NCBI RefSeq assembly: GCF_001238295.1
Contig: NZ_LGXZ01000010.1
Span: forward strand, 101,013-165,012
Source of the DNA: Ruegeria sp. 6PALISEP08
GTDB lineage: Bacteria > Pseudomonadota > Alphaproteobacteria > Rhodobacterales > Rhodobacteraceae
DNA length: 64,000 nucleotides
Direction: 5' to 3'
Each line of letters opens with the position of its first letter. The first letter of the stretch is position 1. Positions 35,163 to 43,703 of the stretch are shown here, in pieces. Under the pieces are notes generated by a model. That model worked only from the letters and a program-made list of their open reading frames with translations, did no database searches and had not been told where the DNA came from. The translations under genes and the position numbers were made by a program.

Positions 35163-36590
35163 GTGAGCGATTCCGATCCCGCCCCCAGCCTTTACGCAGC
35201 CAGAGAACCGATCTTTCCCAGACGTGTCTCAGGGCCGTTTCGGAACCTGAAATGGATCATTCTTATTGTGACACTGGGCATCTATTATGTGACGCCCTGG
35301 ATCCGATGGGATCGCGGTCCCAGTCTGCCGGATCAGGCGGTATTGCTGGATCTGGCGAATCGACGGTTCTATTTCTTCTGGATCGAAATCTGGCCCCACG
35401 AATTCTACTTTGTCGCAGGTCTGCTGATCATGGCCGGTCTGGGTCTGTTCCTGTTCACCTCGGCCCTTGGGCGTGTCTGGTGCGGGTACGCCTGCCCGCA
35501 AACGGTTTGGACCGACTTGTTCATTCTTGTTGAGCGATGGATCGAAGGGGATCGAAACGCCCGCCTGCGCCTGCACCGCCAGGAAAAGCTCGATTTCCGC
35601 AAGGCCCGTCTGCGGGCCACGAAATGGGCCGTCTGGTTTCTGATTGGTTTGGCGACAGGAGGGGCCTGGGTTTTCTATTTCGCAGACGCCCCGACGCTTT
35701 TGATGGATCTGGTCACAGGCAATGCGCATCCTGTGGCATATACGACGATGCTGATACTGACCGGCACCACGTTCCTCTTTGGCGGTTTCGCCCGCGAACA
35801 GATCTGCATCTACGCCTGCCCCTGGCCACGCATTCAGGCGGCAATGATGGACGAAGATACATTGGTAGTCGGCTATCGCGAATGGCGGGGCGAACCGCGG
35901 GGAAAAGGCAAGCGGACAGCGGATTCCGAGTTGGGGGATTGCATCGACTGCATGGCCTGCGTGAATGTCTGCCCTGTCGGGATCGACATTCGCGATGGTC
36001 AGCAGCTTGAATGCATTACCTGCGCCCTCTGTATTGATGCCTGTGACGACATGATGGCCAAGATCGGTAAGCCTCGTGGGCTGATCGACTACATGGCCCT
36101 CAGCGATGAAACGCGCGAGCGGTCGGGCCAGCCGCCTAAAAACGTATGGAAGCACGTATTCCGCGCCCGCACGATCATGTACACGGCCATGTGGTCGCTG
36201 GTGGGCTTTGCCTTGCTTTTTGCGCTGTTCATCCGTTCGGAAATCGATCTGACTGTTGCACCGGTACGCAACCCGACTTTTGTGACCCTGTCCGATGGTA
36301 CGATCCGCAACACCTACGACGTGCGGCTGCGTAACAAACATGGCGAAGATCGTCTGTTCACTCTGTCTCTGACCGGGGATCCGGCAATGCGACTGGAAAT
36401 CGAGGGTACGAACCTGCACACTGTGAATGTTCCGGTGGATACGGCACAATTGACCCGTGTGTATATTATCTCGTCCCGCGACTCGCGCCCTGCCGGAGCG
36501 GACTCGACACCGGTGCGCATCTGGGTCGAAGACCTGAGCAGCGGTGAACGGGCCTACAAGGACACCACGTTTAACGGACGGGGGAACTGA
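35163..36590 (+). CDS. ccoG: Cytochrome c oxidase accessory protein CcoG (FixG)
   Basis: This 475-residue membrane protein has five or six membrane segments and a cytoplasmic polyferredoxin module with CIDCMACVNVCPVG and CITCALCIDACD. An N-terminal CGYACPQTVW and a C-terminal immunoglobulin-like periplasmic domain (FixG_C) are also present. CcoG is a Cu(II) reductase in cbb3 assembly. The GTG at 35163 (MSDSDPAPSLYAAREP) with GGAG upstream is chosen; an in-frame TTG at 35148 is less likely. Confidence 0.93.
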   Translation: MSDSDPAPSLYAAREPIFPRRVSGPFRNLKWIILIVTLGIYYVTPWIRWDRGPSLPDQAVLLDLANRRFYFFWIEIWPHEFYFVAGLLIMAGLGLFLFTSALGRVWCGYACPQTVWTDLFILVERWIEGDRNARLRLHRQEKLDFRKARLRATKWAVWFLIGLATGGAWVFYFADAPTLLMDLVTGNAHPVAYTTMLILTGTTFLFGGFAREQICIYACPWPRIQAAMMDEDTLVVGYREWRGEPRGKGKRTADSELGDCIDCMACVNVCPVGIDIRDGQQLECITCALCIDACDDMMAKIGKPRGLIDYMALSDETRERSGQPPKNVWKHVFRARTIMYTAMWSLVGFALLFALFIRSEIDLTVAPVRNPTFVTLSDGTIRNTYDVRLRNKHGEDRLFTLSLTGDPAMRLEIEGTNLHTVNVPVDTAQLTRVYIISSRDSRPAGADSTPVRIWVEDLSSGERAYKDTTFNGRGN

Positions 36591-36592
36591 TC

Positions 36593-37051
36593 ATGTCGGA
36601 ACGGAAGTTCACTGGAAAACACGCTTTGGCGGTGTTTGTCGGTGCCTTTGGCGTGATCATCGCCGTGAACCTTGTCTTGGCCTACAGCGCGGTCAAGACC
36701 TTCCCTGGGCTTGAGGTCAAGAATTCATACGTGGCCAGTCAGGAATTCAACGAGCGTCTGAAAGTACAACAAGCGCTGGGTTGGACTGTTCAGGCCGAAA
36801 CCAAAGGCGGGTTGCTGATCCTTCACATCACCGACGAAAGCGGTGCGCCGGTTCAGGTAAGTGAATTGAACGCCGTTGTGGGCAGAGCGACCCATGTGCG
36901 CGAGGATTTCGCGCCGGATTTCATCTTTGACGGAACGGCCTATGCCACGCCTGCCACGTTGGGCGAAGGCAACTGGAACATTCGTCTGGTGGCGCGGGAC
37001 AGTGATGGCGCCGAGTTCTCGCAGCGCGTTCCGCTCTATGTGAAGGGATAA
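36593..37051 (+). CDS. ccoH: cbb3 oxidase assembly protein CcoH (FixH)
   Basis: This 152-residue protein has an N-terminal membrane helix (ALAVFVGAFGVIIAVNLVLA) and a periplasmic FixH domain with TFPGLEVKNSYVASQEFNE and LGEGNWNIRLVARDSDG. It is needed for assembly of the cbb3 oxidase. It starts 2 bp after the ccoG stop and ends 3 bp before ccoI, so it is within the ccoGHIS operon. Confidence 0.93.
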   Translation: MSERKFTGKHALAVFVGAFGVIIAVNLVLAYSAVKTFPGLEVKNSYVASQEFNERLKVQQALGWTVQAETKGGLLILHITDESGAPVQVSELNAVVGRATHVREDFAPDFIFDGTAYATPATLGEGNWNIRLVARDSDGAEFSQRVPLYVKG

Positions 37052-37054
37052 GCG

Positions 37055-39232
37055 ATGACGGCGCAGCTTTCTTCCGGTACCGCAGCCTGCCCGGGCTGCC
37101 TTGCGGCCCCGGCGGAACCCGCCCAGCCCATACCGGAGGACGTGCAGATTGCCCTGTCTTTGCCAGGCATTCACTGCTCGGCCTGTATCGCGACGGTCGA
37201 ACGGGAACTGAACGCGCATCCCGGTGTTGAAGATGCGCGGGTGAACCTGACCCTGAAACGCGCGATGATCAAGGCTGCGCCGGAAACACGCGCTGTCGAC
37301 CTGATCCCGGTGCTTGAGAAAGCCGGTTTTGAAGCGCATGAGCTTGATCCGGGTGCCTTGTCGGCCACTCAGACAGACAAGGCAGGGCGCGACTTGCTGA
37401 TGCGCCTGGCGGTGGCCGGGTTTGCATCTATGAACGTGATGCTGTTGTCGGTGTCGGTCTGGTCGGGTGCCACGGACGCCACGCGCGATATGTTCCACTG
37501 GATATCTGCCGCGATTGCTCTGCCAGCCATTGCCTTCTCGGCTCAGCCTTTCTTTGCCAATGCCTGGAGCGCGCTGCGCGTCCGCCGTCTAAATATGGAT
37601 GTGCCAATTGTGTTGGCGATCCTGTTGGCGCTGATTACATCACTGTGGGAAACAGCGCTGAGCGGCGAGCATGCCTATTTCGATGCGGCCCTGACCCTGA
37701 CCTTCTTCCTGCTGGCGGGACGTTATCTGGATTACCGCACCCGCGCCGCAGCCCGATCTGCCGCCGAAGAGCTGACGGCGCTTGAGGTGCCGCGTGCCAT
37801 CCGTTTGGTAGATGGTGTTGAACAAGAGATCGCGGTTGCTGAACTGAAGGTGGGCGATTTGATCCTTGTGCGCCCCGGTGGTCGTATGCCCGTGGATGGT
37901 GAGATCATGTCTGGCCAGTCCGAACTGGACCGGTCACTGCTGACCGGAGAAACGGTGCCTGTGTTTGCCGAAACCGGCCAATTGGTCAGCGCAGGCGAGG
38001 TAAACCTGACAGGTCCCCTGACACTCCGTGCAACAGCTGTGGGTGAGGATACGTCGCTACACCGCATGGCGGATCTGGTGGCGATCGCTGAGTCCGGGCG
38101 GTCGCGCTATACTTCGCTGGCAGACAAGGCGGCCAAGCTTTATGCGCCCGGCGTGCATATCCTTTCAGCGCTCAGCTTTTTGGGCTGGTACATTTATTCG
38201 GGCGACATCCGCACAGCGCTGAACATCGCGGCGGCGGTTTTGATCATCACCTGCCCCTGTGCCTTGGGTCTGGCTGTTCCAGCGGTGACAACCGCCGCGT
38301 CGGGCCGGTTGTTCCGCAAGGGCATGTTGATCAAACATTCAACCGCGCTGGAGCGGCTGTCCGAGGCCGACACGGTGGTGTTCGATAAAACGGGTACCCT
38401 GACTTCGGGCGCACCCGAACTGGTCAATCTTGGCGATCACACGCGCGCAAAGGTCGAAGTTGCCCTCGCGTTGGCCGAGGCATCGGCACACCCTTTGTCC
38501 GTGGCCTTGGCGAAAGCCGCGCGTGAGGCCGGGATCAAACCTGCCAACGTGCGCGGCGTCGTCGAGGTTCCGGGATACGGCACCGAAGGTGAATACCGTG
38601 GTCAACGCGTACGTCTGGGTCGGGCGGCTTGGATTGGGGCAGAGCAAGGCAATGAAACCTCAGCTTGGCTGGCGATTGGCGATCATGCACCTTTGGCTTT
38701 CCGCTTCTCGGACGCGTTGCGCCCGGGTGCGGCCGAGGCGGTCGACGCGTTGCGTGCTTCGGGCAAGCATGTGGTTCTGATGTCCGGCGACTCGCAGGGG
38801 GCTGTGCGCGCATTGTCTGAAAAGCTGGGGATCACCGACTGGATTGCCGAGGCTTTGCCGCAGGACAAGGCGCTGCGCATTCAGGAGCTCAGCGATCAGG
38901 GCCACCATGTCTTGATGGTAGGCGACGGTCTGAATGACACGGCCGCCCTGGCGGCGGCGCATGTATCGATTTCACCGGCGTCAGCGCTGGACGCGGCACG
39001 GGTGGCGTCAGACATTGTACTGTTGGGCAATGACCTGTCCCCCATCGCGGACGCCTGTGACACGGCGGTCAAGGCGACAAAACGCATTCGCGAAAACTTC
39101 CGCATCGCGACCGTCTACAACGTGATTGCCGTTCCGTTGGCGGTGATTGGACTTGCAACACCATTGATCGCGGCGCTGGCGATGTCGACCTCGTCTATCA
39201 CCGTGTCGCTCAACGCCCTGCGCCTGAGGTAA
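37055..39232 (+). CDS. ccoI: Copper-transporting P1B-type ATPase CcoI (FixI)
   Basis: This 725-residue protein has an early cysteine pair CPGC and an HMA domain with GIHCSACIATVE (CxxC). Eight membrane segments include the transport motif TCPCALGLAVP. The phosphorylation site is VFDKTGTLTSG, and the hinge is MVGDGLNDTAALAAA. It exports copper to the periplasm for insertion into cbb3 oxidase. Two histidine-proline dipeptide contexts (SAHPLSVAL) are as expected. Confidence 0.95.
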   Translation: MTAQLSSGTAACPGCLAAPAEPAQPIPEDVQIALSLPGIHCSACIATVERELNAHPGVEDARVNLTLKRAMIKAAPETRAVDLIPVLEKAGFEAHELDPGALSATQTDKAGRDLLMRLAVAGFASMNVMLLSVSVWSGATDATRDMFHWISAAIALPAIAFSAQPFFANAWSALRVRRLNMDVPIVLAILLALITSLWETALSGEHAYFDAALTLTFFLLAGRYLDYRTRAAARSAAEELTALEVPRAIRLVDGVEQEIAVAELKVGDLILVRPGGRMPVDGEIMSGQSELDRSLLTGETVPVFAETGQLVSAGEVNLTGPLTLRATAVGEDTSLHRMADLVAIAESGRSRYTSLADKAAKLYAPGVHILSALSFLGWYIYSGDIRTALNIAAAVLIITCPCALGLAVPAVTTAASGRLFRKGMLIKHSTALERLSEADTVVFDKTGTLTSGAPELVNLGDHTRAKVEVALALAEASAHPLSVALAKAAREAGIKPANVRGVVEVPGYGTEGEYRGQRVRLGRAAWIGAEQGNETSAWLAIGDHAPLAFRFSDALRPGAAEAVDALRASGKHVVLMSGDSQGAVRALSEKLGITDWIAEALPQDKALRIQELSDQGHHVLMVGDGLNDTAALAAAHVSISPASALDAARVASDIVLLGNDLSPIADACDTAVKATKRIRENFRIATVYNVIAVPLAVIGLATPLIAALAMSTSSITVSLNALRLR

Positions 39233-39237
39233 ACCGG

Positions 39238-39396
39238 ATGGAAGTTCTTGCATACCTGATCCCGATTTCCCTGTTGCTGGGCGGCGTTGGTCTGGTCGCC
39301 TTTGTCTACACCGTCCGGTCGAACCAGTATGAAGACCCCGAAGGCGATGCGCGTCGGATTCTGAACGATGAGTGGGACGACAAACCCAAACCCTGA
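39238..39396 (+). CDS. ccoS: cbb3 oxidase assembly protein CcoS
   Basis: This short gene encodes 52 residues, MEVLAYLIPISLLLGGVGLV (start shown), with one membrane helix followed by AFVYTVRSNQYEDPEGDARR and an acidic tail ending in DDKPKP. The segment YEDPEGDARRIL is the CcoS signature. GAGG lies just before the ATG, and the gap to ccoI is 5 bp. CcoS is required for cofactor insertion into CcoN. It completes ccoGHIS. Confidence 0.93.
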   Translation: MEVLAYLIPISLLLGGVGLVAFVYTVRSNQYEDPEGDARRILNDEWDDKPKP

Positions 39397-39487
39397 CCGC
39401 TCAGGGCAGAGTTGATCCAACTGCTCTTGAAATTGCCGCAATGCCCGGCTATGTCCGGGCCATCCGCTAGCAGAGAGAACACGCCAA

Positions 39488-39685
39488 ATGGCCACCACCA
39501 ACCCGATTCAGTTCATTCAGCAAGTCCGTGCCGAAGTTTCCAAGGTCGTTTGGCCGACCCGGCGCGAGGTGCTGTTGACCACGGTTATGGTTTTCATCAT
39601 GGCAGCCCTTACAGCTGTATTCTTTGCTTTGGTCGATCTGGGCATCCGGGGTGGCCTTCAGCTGATCCTGGGCGCGTTCAGCTAA
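39488..39685 (+). CDS. secE: Preprotein translocase subunit SecE
   Basis: This 65-residue single-span SecE has the conserved cytoplasmic amphipathic helix VRAEVSKVVWPTRREVLLTT followed by one membrane helix. It clamps SecY in the translocon. AGAGAGAACACGCCA precedes the ATG. A hairpin GCCCGG/CCGGGC (39443-39460) lies upstream in the gap after ccoS. nusG follows, the usual order. Confidence 0.95.
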   Translation: MATTNPIQFIQQVRAEVSKVVWPTRREVLLTTVMVFIMAALTAVFFALVDLGIRGGLQLILGAFS

Positions 39686-39873
39686 GCGCGGAAACGCGGC
39701 TGCCCTCTTGCACAGCGGGCAATGTCAGAGTAGTTGACACAGGACTATTCGGAATAGGCGTGTGGCGATTCGGGCCGCGCGCCGCTTTTTATTCCGGATA
39801 ACGTGACAGGATTTTAATGACGGGTGTATCCGGCAAGCGCGATACCCCGAAGACAGACAAGGACGACAGGTTC

Positions 39874-40407
39874 ATGGCGAAACGGTGGTACTCGGTCAGC
39901 GTTCTTTCGAATTTCGAAAAGAAGATCGCAGAACAGATCCGCACGTCGGTGGTTGAGCAGGGCCTTGAGGACGATATCGACGAAGTATTGGTGCCCACCG
40001 AAGAGGTGATCGAAGTGCGCCGCGGCAAGAAAGTCACGACTGAACGCCGCTTCATGCCCGGCTACGTGCTGGTGCATATGGAAATGTCGGATCAGGGCTA
40101 TCACCTGATCAACTCGATCAACCGCGTCACCGGTTTCCTGGGTCCGCAGGGTCGTCCAATGCCGATGCGCGACGCCGAGGTGAACCAGATCCTCAACCGC
40201 GTTCAGGAAGGTGAAGAAGCACCCAAGCTGATGATCACCTTCGAAATCGGCGAGAAGGTCAAGGTCAACGATGGCCCGTTCGAGGATTTCGACGGCATGG
40301 TCGAGGGCGTGGACGACGACAACCAGAAACTGAAGGTCTCGGTTTCGATCTTTGGTCGCGAAACCCCGGTCGAGCTGGACTTTACGCAGGTGACCAAACA
40401 GGGCTAA
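39874..40407 (+). CDS. nusG: Transcription termination/antitermination factor NusG
   Basis: This 177-residue protein has an N-terminal NGN domain (RWYSVSVLSNFEKKIAEQIR, GYVLVHMEM) and a C-terminal KOW motif (VKVNDGPFEDFDGMVEGV). It binds RNA polymerase beta'-clamp and links it to ribosomal S10 or Rho. The ATG at 39874 is the standard NusG start; the in-frame ATG at 39817 would add 19 odd residues. A strong terminator follows. Confidence 0.95.
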   Translation: MAKRWYSVSVLSNFEKKIAEQIRTSVVEQGLEDDIDEVLVPTEEVIEVRRGKKVTTERRFMPGYVLVHMEMSDQGYHLINSINRVTGFLGPQGRPMPMRDAEVNQILNRVQEGEEAPKLMITFEIGEKVKVNDGPFEDFDGMVEGVDDDNQKLKVSVSIFGRETPVELDFTQVTKQG

Positions 40408-40426
40408 GCACTCTATGCTTGTTATA

Positions 40427-40462
40427 AACGCCGCGTTGCTTCGAGCATCGCGGCGTTTTTTT
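40427..40462 (+). terminator. Rho-independent terminator after nusG
   Basis: AACGCCGCG (40427-40435) pairs with CGCGGCGTT (40449-40457), with a further TGCT/AGCA stem and a TCG loop inside, followed by seven or more T. Confidence 0.92.
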
Positions 40463-40527
40463 GTTTTGATGCCCCACTTTTTCAACCAGCACCAAGGAGC
40501 GGTCCAAACGGCAAGGCGTAGTCTTTG

Positions 40528-41292
40528 CTAGGGTCGGCCCGGAATAAGTTCTTGTTGTTGAAGAACTGTCAGAATGTCGAGGATTGTCGAAGGGCTGACA
40601 TCAACGGATCCGTCCAGAAAAACGCCAAGACCGCCTTCTCCGATCTCACGCGGGCCGCCTTTTTCATACGCTGGATCAAGTGACGCAAGCTCTGCCGGGA
40701 GTTCCGGGCATAACGGGGTTTCGTTCAGTACAAGATCCACGGCAGCCAACATCAACTCCTTTACGGAGTCCAAAGTGTCGTCTTCCAGCAGTTGCTCTCG
40801 CTGTTCTTCGGGGGCCGTGAGTGTAAGATCAATGAGTTTGAAGTAGGCGCAGTTATCACGCAGTTCGACAGTTGCTTCGGTGGACATTTTGGCCAAGATA
40901 GCTCTTTTTTCTTCGCCGCGCTGAAAGTCGCGTTCGCTGGTGCGGCTGCATTCGAAGATCGTGACCGTTACATCACCATCCAGATCTATCGCATCGTCCT
41001 CGGCTTTGAAGCTCAAGTCGTCAAGTCGGACTTGCAGACCACAATTGTCGACGATCGCATTGTCAGCCAACCGCTCAGGCACAATTTTCTGAATTTCGCG
41101 CAGATCGAGAAGGGCACCAACCCCGATCCGAGTGGGCGCAGCAGCAGTGAGGTTCAGATCAAGCGTATATGGCAGTTCGGTATCGCGAACGGGTAGTGTT
41201 GCGTCGATGACAAAGTCCACCTCTTGCGCGTCGGGTGCTCGGGCGTCCAGAAAAGCTGCCATAAGGGCTGGTAGAATAAACCAAAGTCTCAT
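40528..41292 (-). CDS. Exported protein of unknown function, paralogue of the upstream lipoprotein
   Basis: This 254-residue protein has an export signal (MRLWFILPALMAAFLDARAP, cleavage probably near the end of this stretch). It aligns along its length with the product of the upstream gene. Shared blocks are a DLREIQ-like segment, four cysteines in the same order (VDNCGL, FECSRT, RDNCAY, TPLCPEL) and a C-terminal signature PELPAELASLDPAYEKGG followed by REIGEGG and SVDVSPSTILDIL. No known family is recognised. Its ATG overlaps the stop of the upstream gene (ATGA), so the two are translationally coupled. Confidence 0.7.
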   Translation of the reverse strand: MRLWFILPALMAAFLDARAPDAQEVDFVIDATLPVRDTELPYTLDLNLTAAAPTRIGVGALLDLREIQKIVPERLADNAIVDNCGLQVRLDDLSFKAEDDAIDLDGDVTVTIFECSRTSERDFQRGEEKRAILAKMSTEATVELRDNCAYFKLIDLTLTAPEEQREQLLEDDTLDSVKELMLAAVDLVLNETPLCPELPAELASLDPAYEKGGPREIGEGGLGVFLDGSVDVSPSTILDILTVLQQQELIPGRP

Positions 41293-42149
41293 TCAGCAAA
41301 CTCCAACACGCCAAGTTCCTTTAACCCGGCAAGGACTTTAACTATCGTCTCGGCGCTTACATCGGCCGAACCGACAACAGCAGCGCCCATTCCTCCTGGT
41401 GCAATTTCGCGTGTTCCACCGGTCTCGTAAATCGGATCAAGCACAGAAAACTCTTCAGGCAGTGGCGGACAAACCGGATTGGCTGCCAAGAACTCACCAC
41501 CCTTTTCAAGAACAGCTTCGTTGATACGGTTGGTCAGGCCGAAAAGGTTGGTAACAGCTCCGATGAACCCGCGCGGGCTAAGGTCGGCACTTTCGATGCT
41601 GAATGTTAGGCATTGGCCCTTAACTTCTGCCTTGGCGACTGCAATCGCATCCACCGTTGCCCCGAAATACTGAAAGCCAGGTTCTTCATTTCGCTTGCAC
41701 CGCGTAAACCGGGCGCGGGCGGAACCTTCAACCTTTACGGTTTCACCGATTGCGGTGACATCTCGGATCTCGAGATAGATCTGGCGCTTACAGCTTTCTT
41801 CCAAGGGGCCAGTCAGTATCTGAGGCGCCTTTTCCTGCAATCCACGCAAATCCATGAATACCCGCAATCGCAGCCGGGTCGGGCTGGATTCCTCTAGGCC
41901 GCCGTAGACGGTGAAGGGCACGGGAATGTCGCGCAGGGGAACTTCCTTGGTCAGTTTGACTTGAAAGCGACCGGCATAGGTGGCGGGATCAATTCCTGCC
42001 GTGTTGAGTGAAGAAGCGTTTTTGGACGCTTCGGTTTGGGCAATTGTCTCGGACACCGCACCCTGATCTTGGGCTTTGCTGCCGCATCCGGGCAACATAG
42101 CAATAAGAACGCTGACCAGTAGCCCCTTGTTTAGTCGAGATGATGCCAT
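41289..42149 (-). CDS. Lipoprotein of unknown function, paralogue of the downstream exported protein
   Basis: This 286-residue protein starts MASSRLNKGLLVSVLIAMLP and has the lipobox LPGC, so it is a predicted lipoprotein. Cysteines in EESCKRQ, RFTRCKR, KGQCLTF and NPVCPPL match those of the downstream protein. The C-terminal block VCPPLPEEFSVLDPIYETGG, then REIAPGGMG and SADVSAETIVKVL, is closely alike. The start at 42149 is chosen for the lipobox distance; a longer ORF reaches 42359. It begins an operon with the paralogue and stands convergent to nusG. Function is unknown. Confidence 0.7.
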   Translation of the reverse strand: MASSRLNKGLLVSVLIAMLPGCGSKAQDQGAVSETIAQTEASKNASSLNTAGIDPATYAGRFQVKLTKEVPLRDIPVPFTVYGGLEESSPTRLRLRVFMDLRGLQEKAPQILTGPLEESCKRQIYLEIRDVTAIGETVKVEGSARARFTRCKRNEEPGFQYFGATVDAIAVAKAEVKGQCLTFSIESADLSPRGFIGAVTNLFGLTNRINEAVLEKGGEFLAANPVCPPLPEEFSVLDPIYETGGTREIAPGGMGAAVVGSADVSAETIVKVLAGLKELGVLEFAE

Positions 42150-42491
42150 CCCAGACCGCCCCTTCTGTAACCAAGTTGCCCTAAGATACCCACCGGTGCC
42201 TCTTAAGCAACGTATGTCTTTGAAAACTTTTTGTTTCACGTGCAAATACTGGCGATTTGGTCCGATCAGAGCCAAATACGGTTGCTCTAGAGTATTTCGC
42301 CAGTCTCTTTCCAACGTCTTCGGTCCGGTATCATCGCCGATGTTATCGCCTTCGAACAAAACTCATTGGTGGGAAGAGGCGTGGATCAAGCTGAGCTTTG
42401 CTGAATGCACCATGCTCAGAGTGACTATTGCAACGCCGCGAAGCTTTAGGCTTCGCGGCGTACTTTTAAAAATGGATTTCTATGTGTGAAT
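42150..42491. other. Gene-free gap upstream of the paralogous exported pair
   Basis: This 342-bp stretch lies between two minus-strand genes. It contains the terminator-like hairpin at 42433-42461 and must hold the promoter of the lipoprotein operon. An alternative upstream reading frame of that gene (to 42359) enters it but lacks any signal sequence at its start. Nothing further was recognised. Confidence 0.5.
42433..42461 (-). terminator. Hairpin terminator after the peptidoglycan-binding-like gene
   Basis: ACGCCGCGAAGC (42433-42444) and GCTTCGCGGCGT (42450-42461) form a 12-bp perfect stem with a 5-nt loop, 30 bp after the stop codon on the minus strand. There is no T-run after it on that strand; on the plus strand ACTTTTA follows. 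Confidence 0.6.
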
Positions 42492-43703
42492 CTACTGCGC
42501 CTGAACCATAGCCGCGCGCAGCAGTTGTGGGCGATCGGTCTGGGACGGCAAGAATACGGCTTGCGATCCGGCGTCGAGTGCCGAAAGGCTCGCATCATAC
42601 CACTGCATCGCCAGATCACGACGCTCTTGTACGCCGAAGCCTTCGCGCAGGTGGTGACCAATCAGCTCTCCGTAGGCGGGTTCACCCATAGCGACCAGCA
42701 TAAGCGCAGAACCAACAGCGGTATCCATGTTGTCCTGACGGTAGCCAATCGCAAGGCAGACTTTGCTTGTTGCTGCAAGATCCTCGGGGCTGAGTCCGGA
42801 ATCCAGCGCAAGCTTGCGCATCTGGGTCTCCGCGTCGGATTTCGAGTTGAGAGACAAGGCGACAACTTGCGGTGCCAACATGTCGCCGTAAGAGTCGCAC
42901 TGGGCCGCCACCTGATCCGGCGTCAACCCCTGAACATCCTGAAGCAGTTCCTCGCCGCGCGCCATTGCGTAGCTACGTGCAAGGCAGAACTGCTCGCTGA
43001 GTGCGAAGTCAGGGTCGGGCATGTTCGACAGAGTTGTATAGCCGCCATTGGTCGATGTTTGCAGCATGACACCACTGCAGCGATTGGCCAGCGATGGGCC
43101 TCCAGTTCCGCCGGAAAACAGGCTCGGCAGACTGGCAGATTGTGTTTCGGCAGTGGCCGCCTCTGGCTCGACCTCCTGAGGCGTAGCAACCGGTGTGGTC
43201 TGTGCGGGCGCCTGAGGTGCCGCAGCCACAGCAGATCCGCTATGGAGTTTTTGGCGGTACGCCATAAGTAGAGGCTGGCCCGAAAGTTGCATTGTGGCTT
43301 GTCCGCCGCTTGTCGCCCAGTAGTAGGCTTGCATCAGAAAGTCGTACTGATACGGCTGGAAGTCGTACCCGTTCACGGGATAACCCATTGTAGCTTGATA
43401 GCGCTCGATCGCTGATCGGGTGCCACGACCGACCTGGCCATCGACACGCCCGGCGTTATAGCCGAAATAGTTGAGCGCCGTTTGGGTTTGCGCCCCTTGT
43501 GTGGTCGACGGAATGCCCGGTCGGTACGTCCGGGTTGTTGTCCGTGTCTTTTTCTTCTGCTGGTCCTTTCCGATCGCGTAACCTACCACCCCGCCGACAA
43601 CGGCTCCGCCGAGGAAATCACCGGCGTCTGCTTGGGCTGTCTGAGGCGTGGATGCGGCGAACGAGACTGCAATGACAAGTGTTGCTGCTAAACGAAAAAT
43701 CAT
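42492..43703 (-). CDS. Exported peptidoglycan-binding-domain protein
   Basis: This 403-residue protein has a signal peptide (MIFRLAATLVIAVSFAASTP, cleavage near AQA) and a glycine-zipper stretch (DFLGGAVVGGVVGYAIGKDQ). A putative peptidoglycan-binding repeat follows (ALNYFGYNAGRVDGQVGRGT, then RSAIERYQATMGYPVNG). A low-complexity alanine/proline/glutamate linker leads to a C-terminal helical domain with cysteines of unknown role. GGTGGAGG lies before the ATG at 43703. It is probably an envelope protein; the function is not known. Confidence 0.75.
   Translation of the reverse strand: MIFRLAATLVIAVSFAASTPQTAQADAGDFLGGAVVGGVVGYAIGKDQQKKKTRTTTRTYRPGIPSTTQGAQTQTALNYFGYNAGRVDGQVGRGTRSAIERYQATMGYPVNGYDFQPYQYDFLMQAYYWATSGGQATMQLSGQPLLMAYRQKLHSGSAVAAAPQAPAQTTPVATPQEVEPEAATAETQSASLPSLFSGGTGGPSLANRCSGVMLQTSTNGGYTTLSNMPDPDFALSEQFCLARSYAMARGEELLQDVQGLTPDQVAAQCDSYGDMLAPQVVALSLNSKSDAETQMRKLALDSGLSPEDLAATSKVCLAIGYRQDNMDTAVGSALMLVAMGEPAYGELIGHHLREGFGVQERRDLAMQWYDASLSALDAGSQAVFLPSQTDRPQLLRAAMVQAQ

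Noticed and set aside
39734..39760. TTGACA before nusG as a promoter
   Set aside because: No -10 element occurs at 16-18 bp; the best candidate is at 15 bp and poor, so it is not called.
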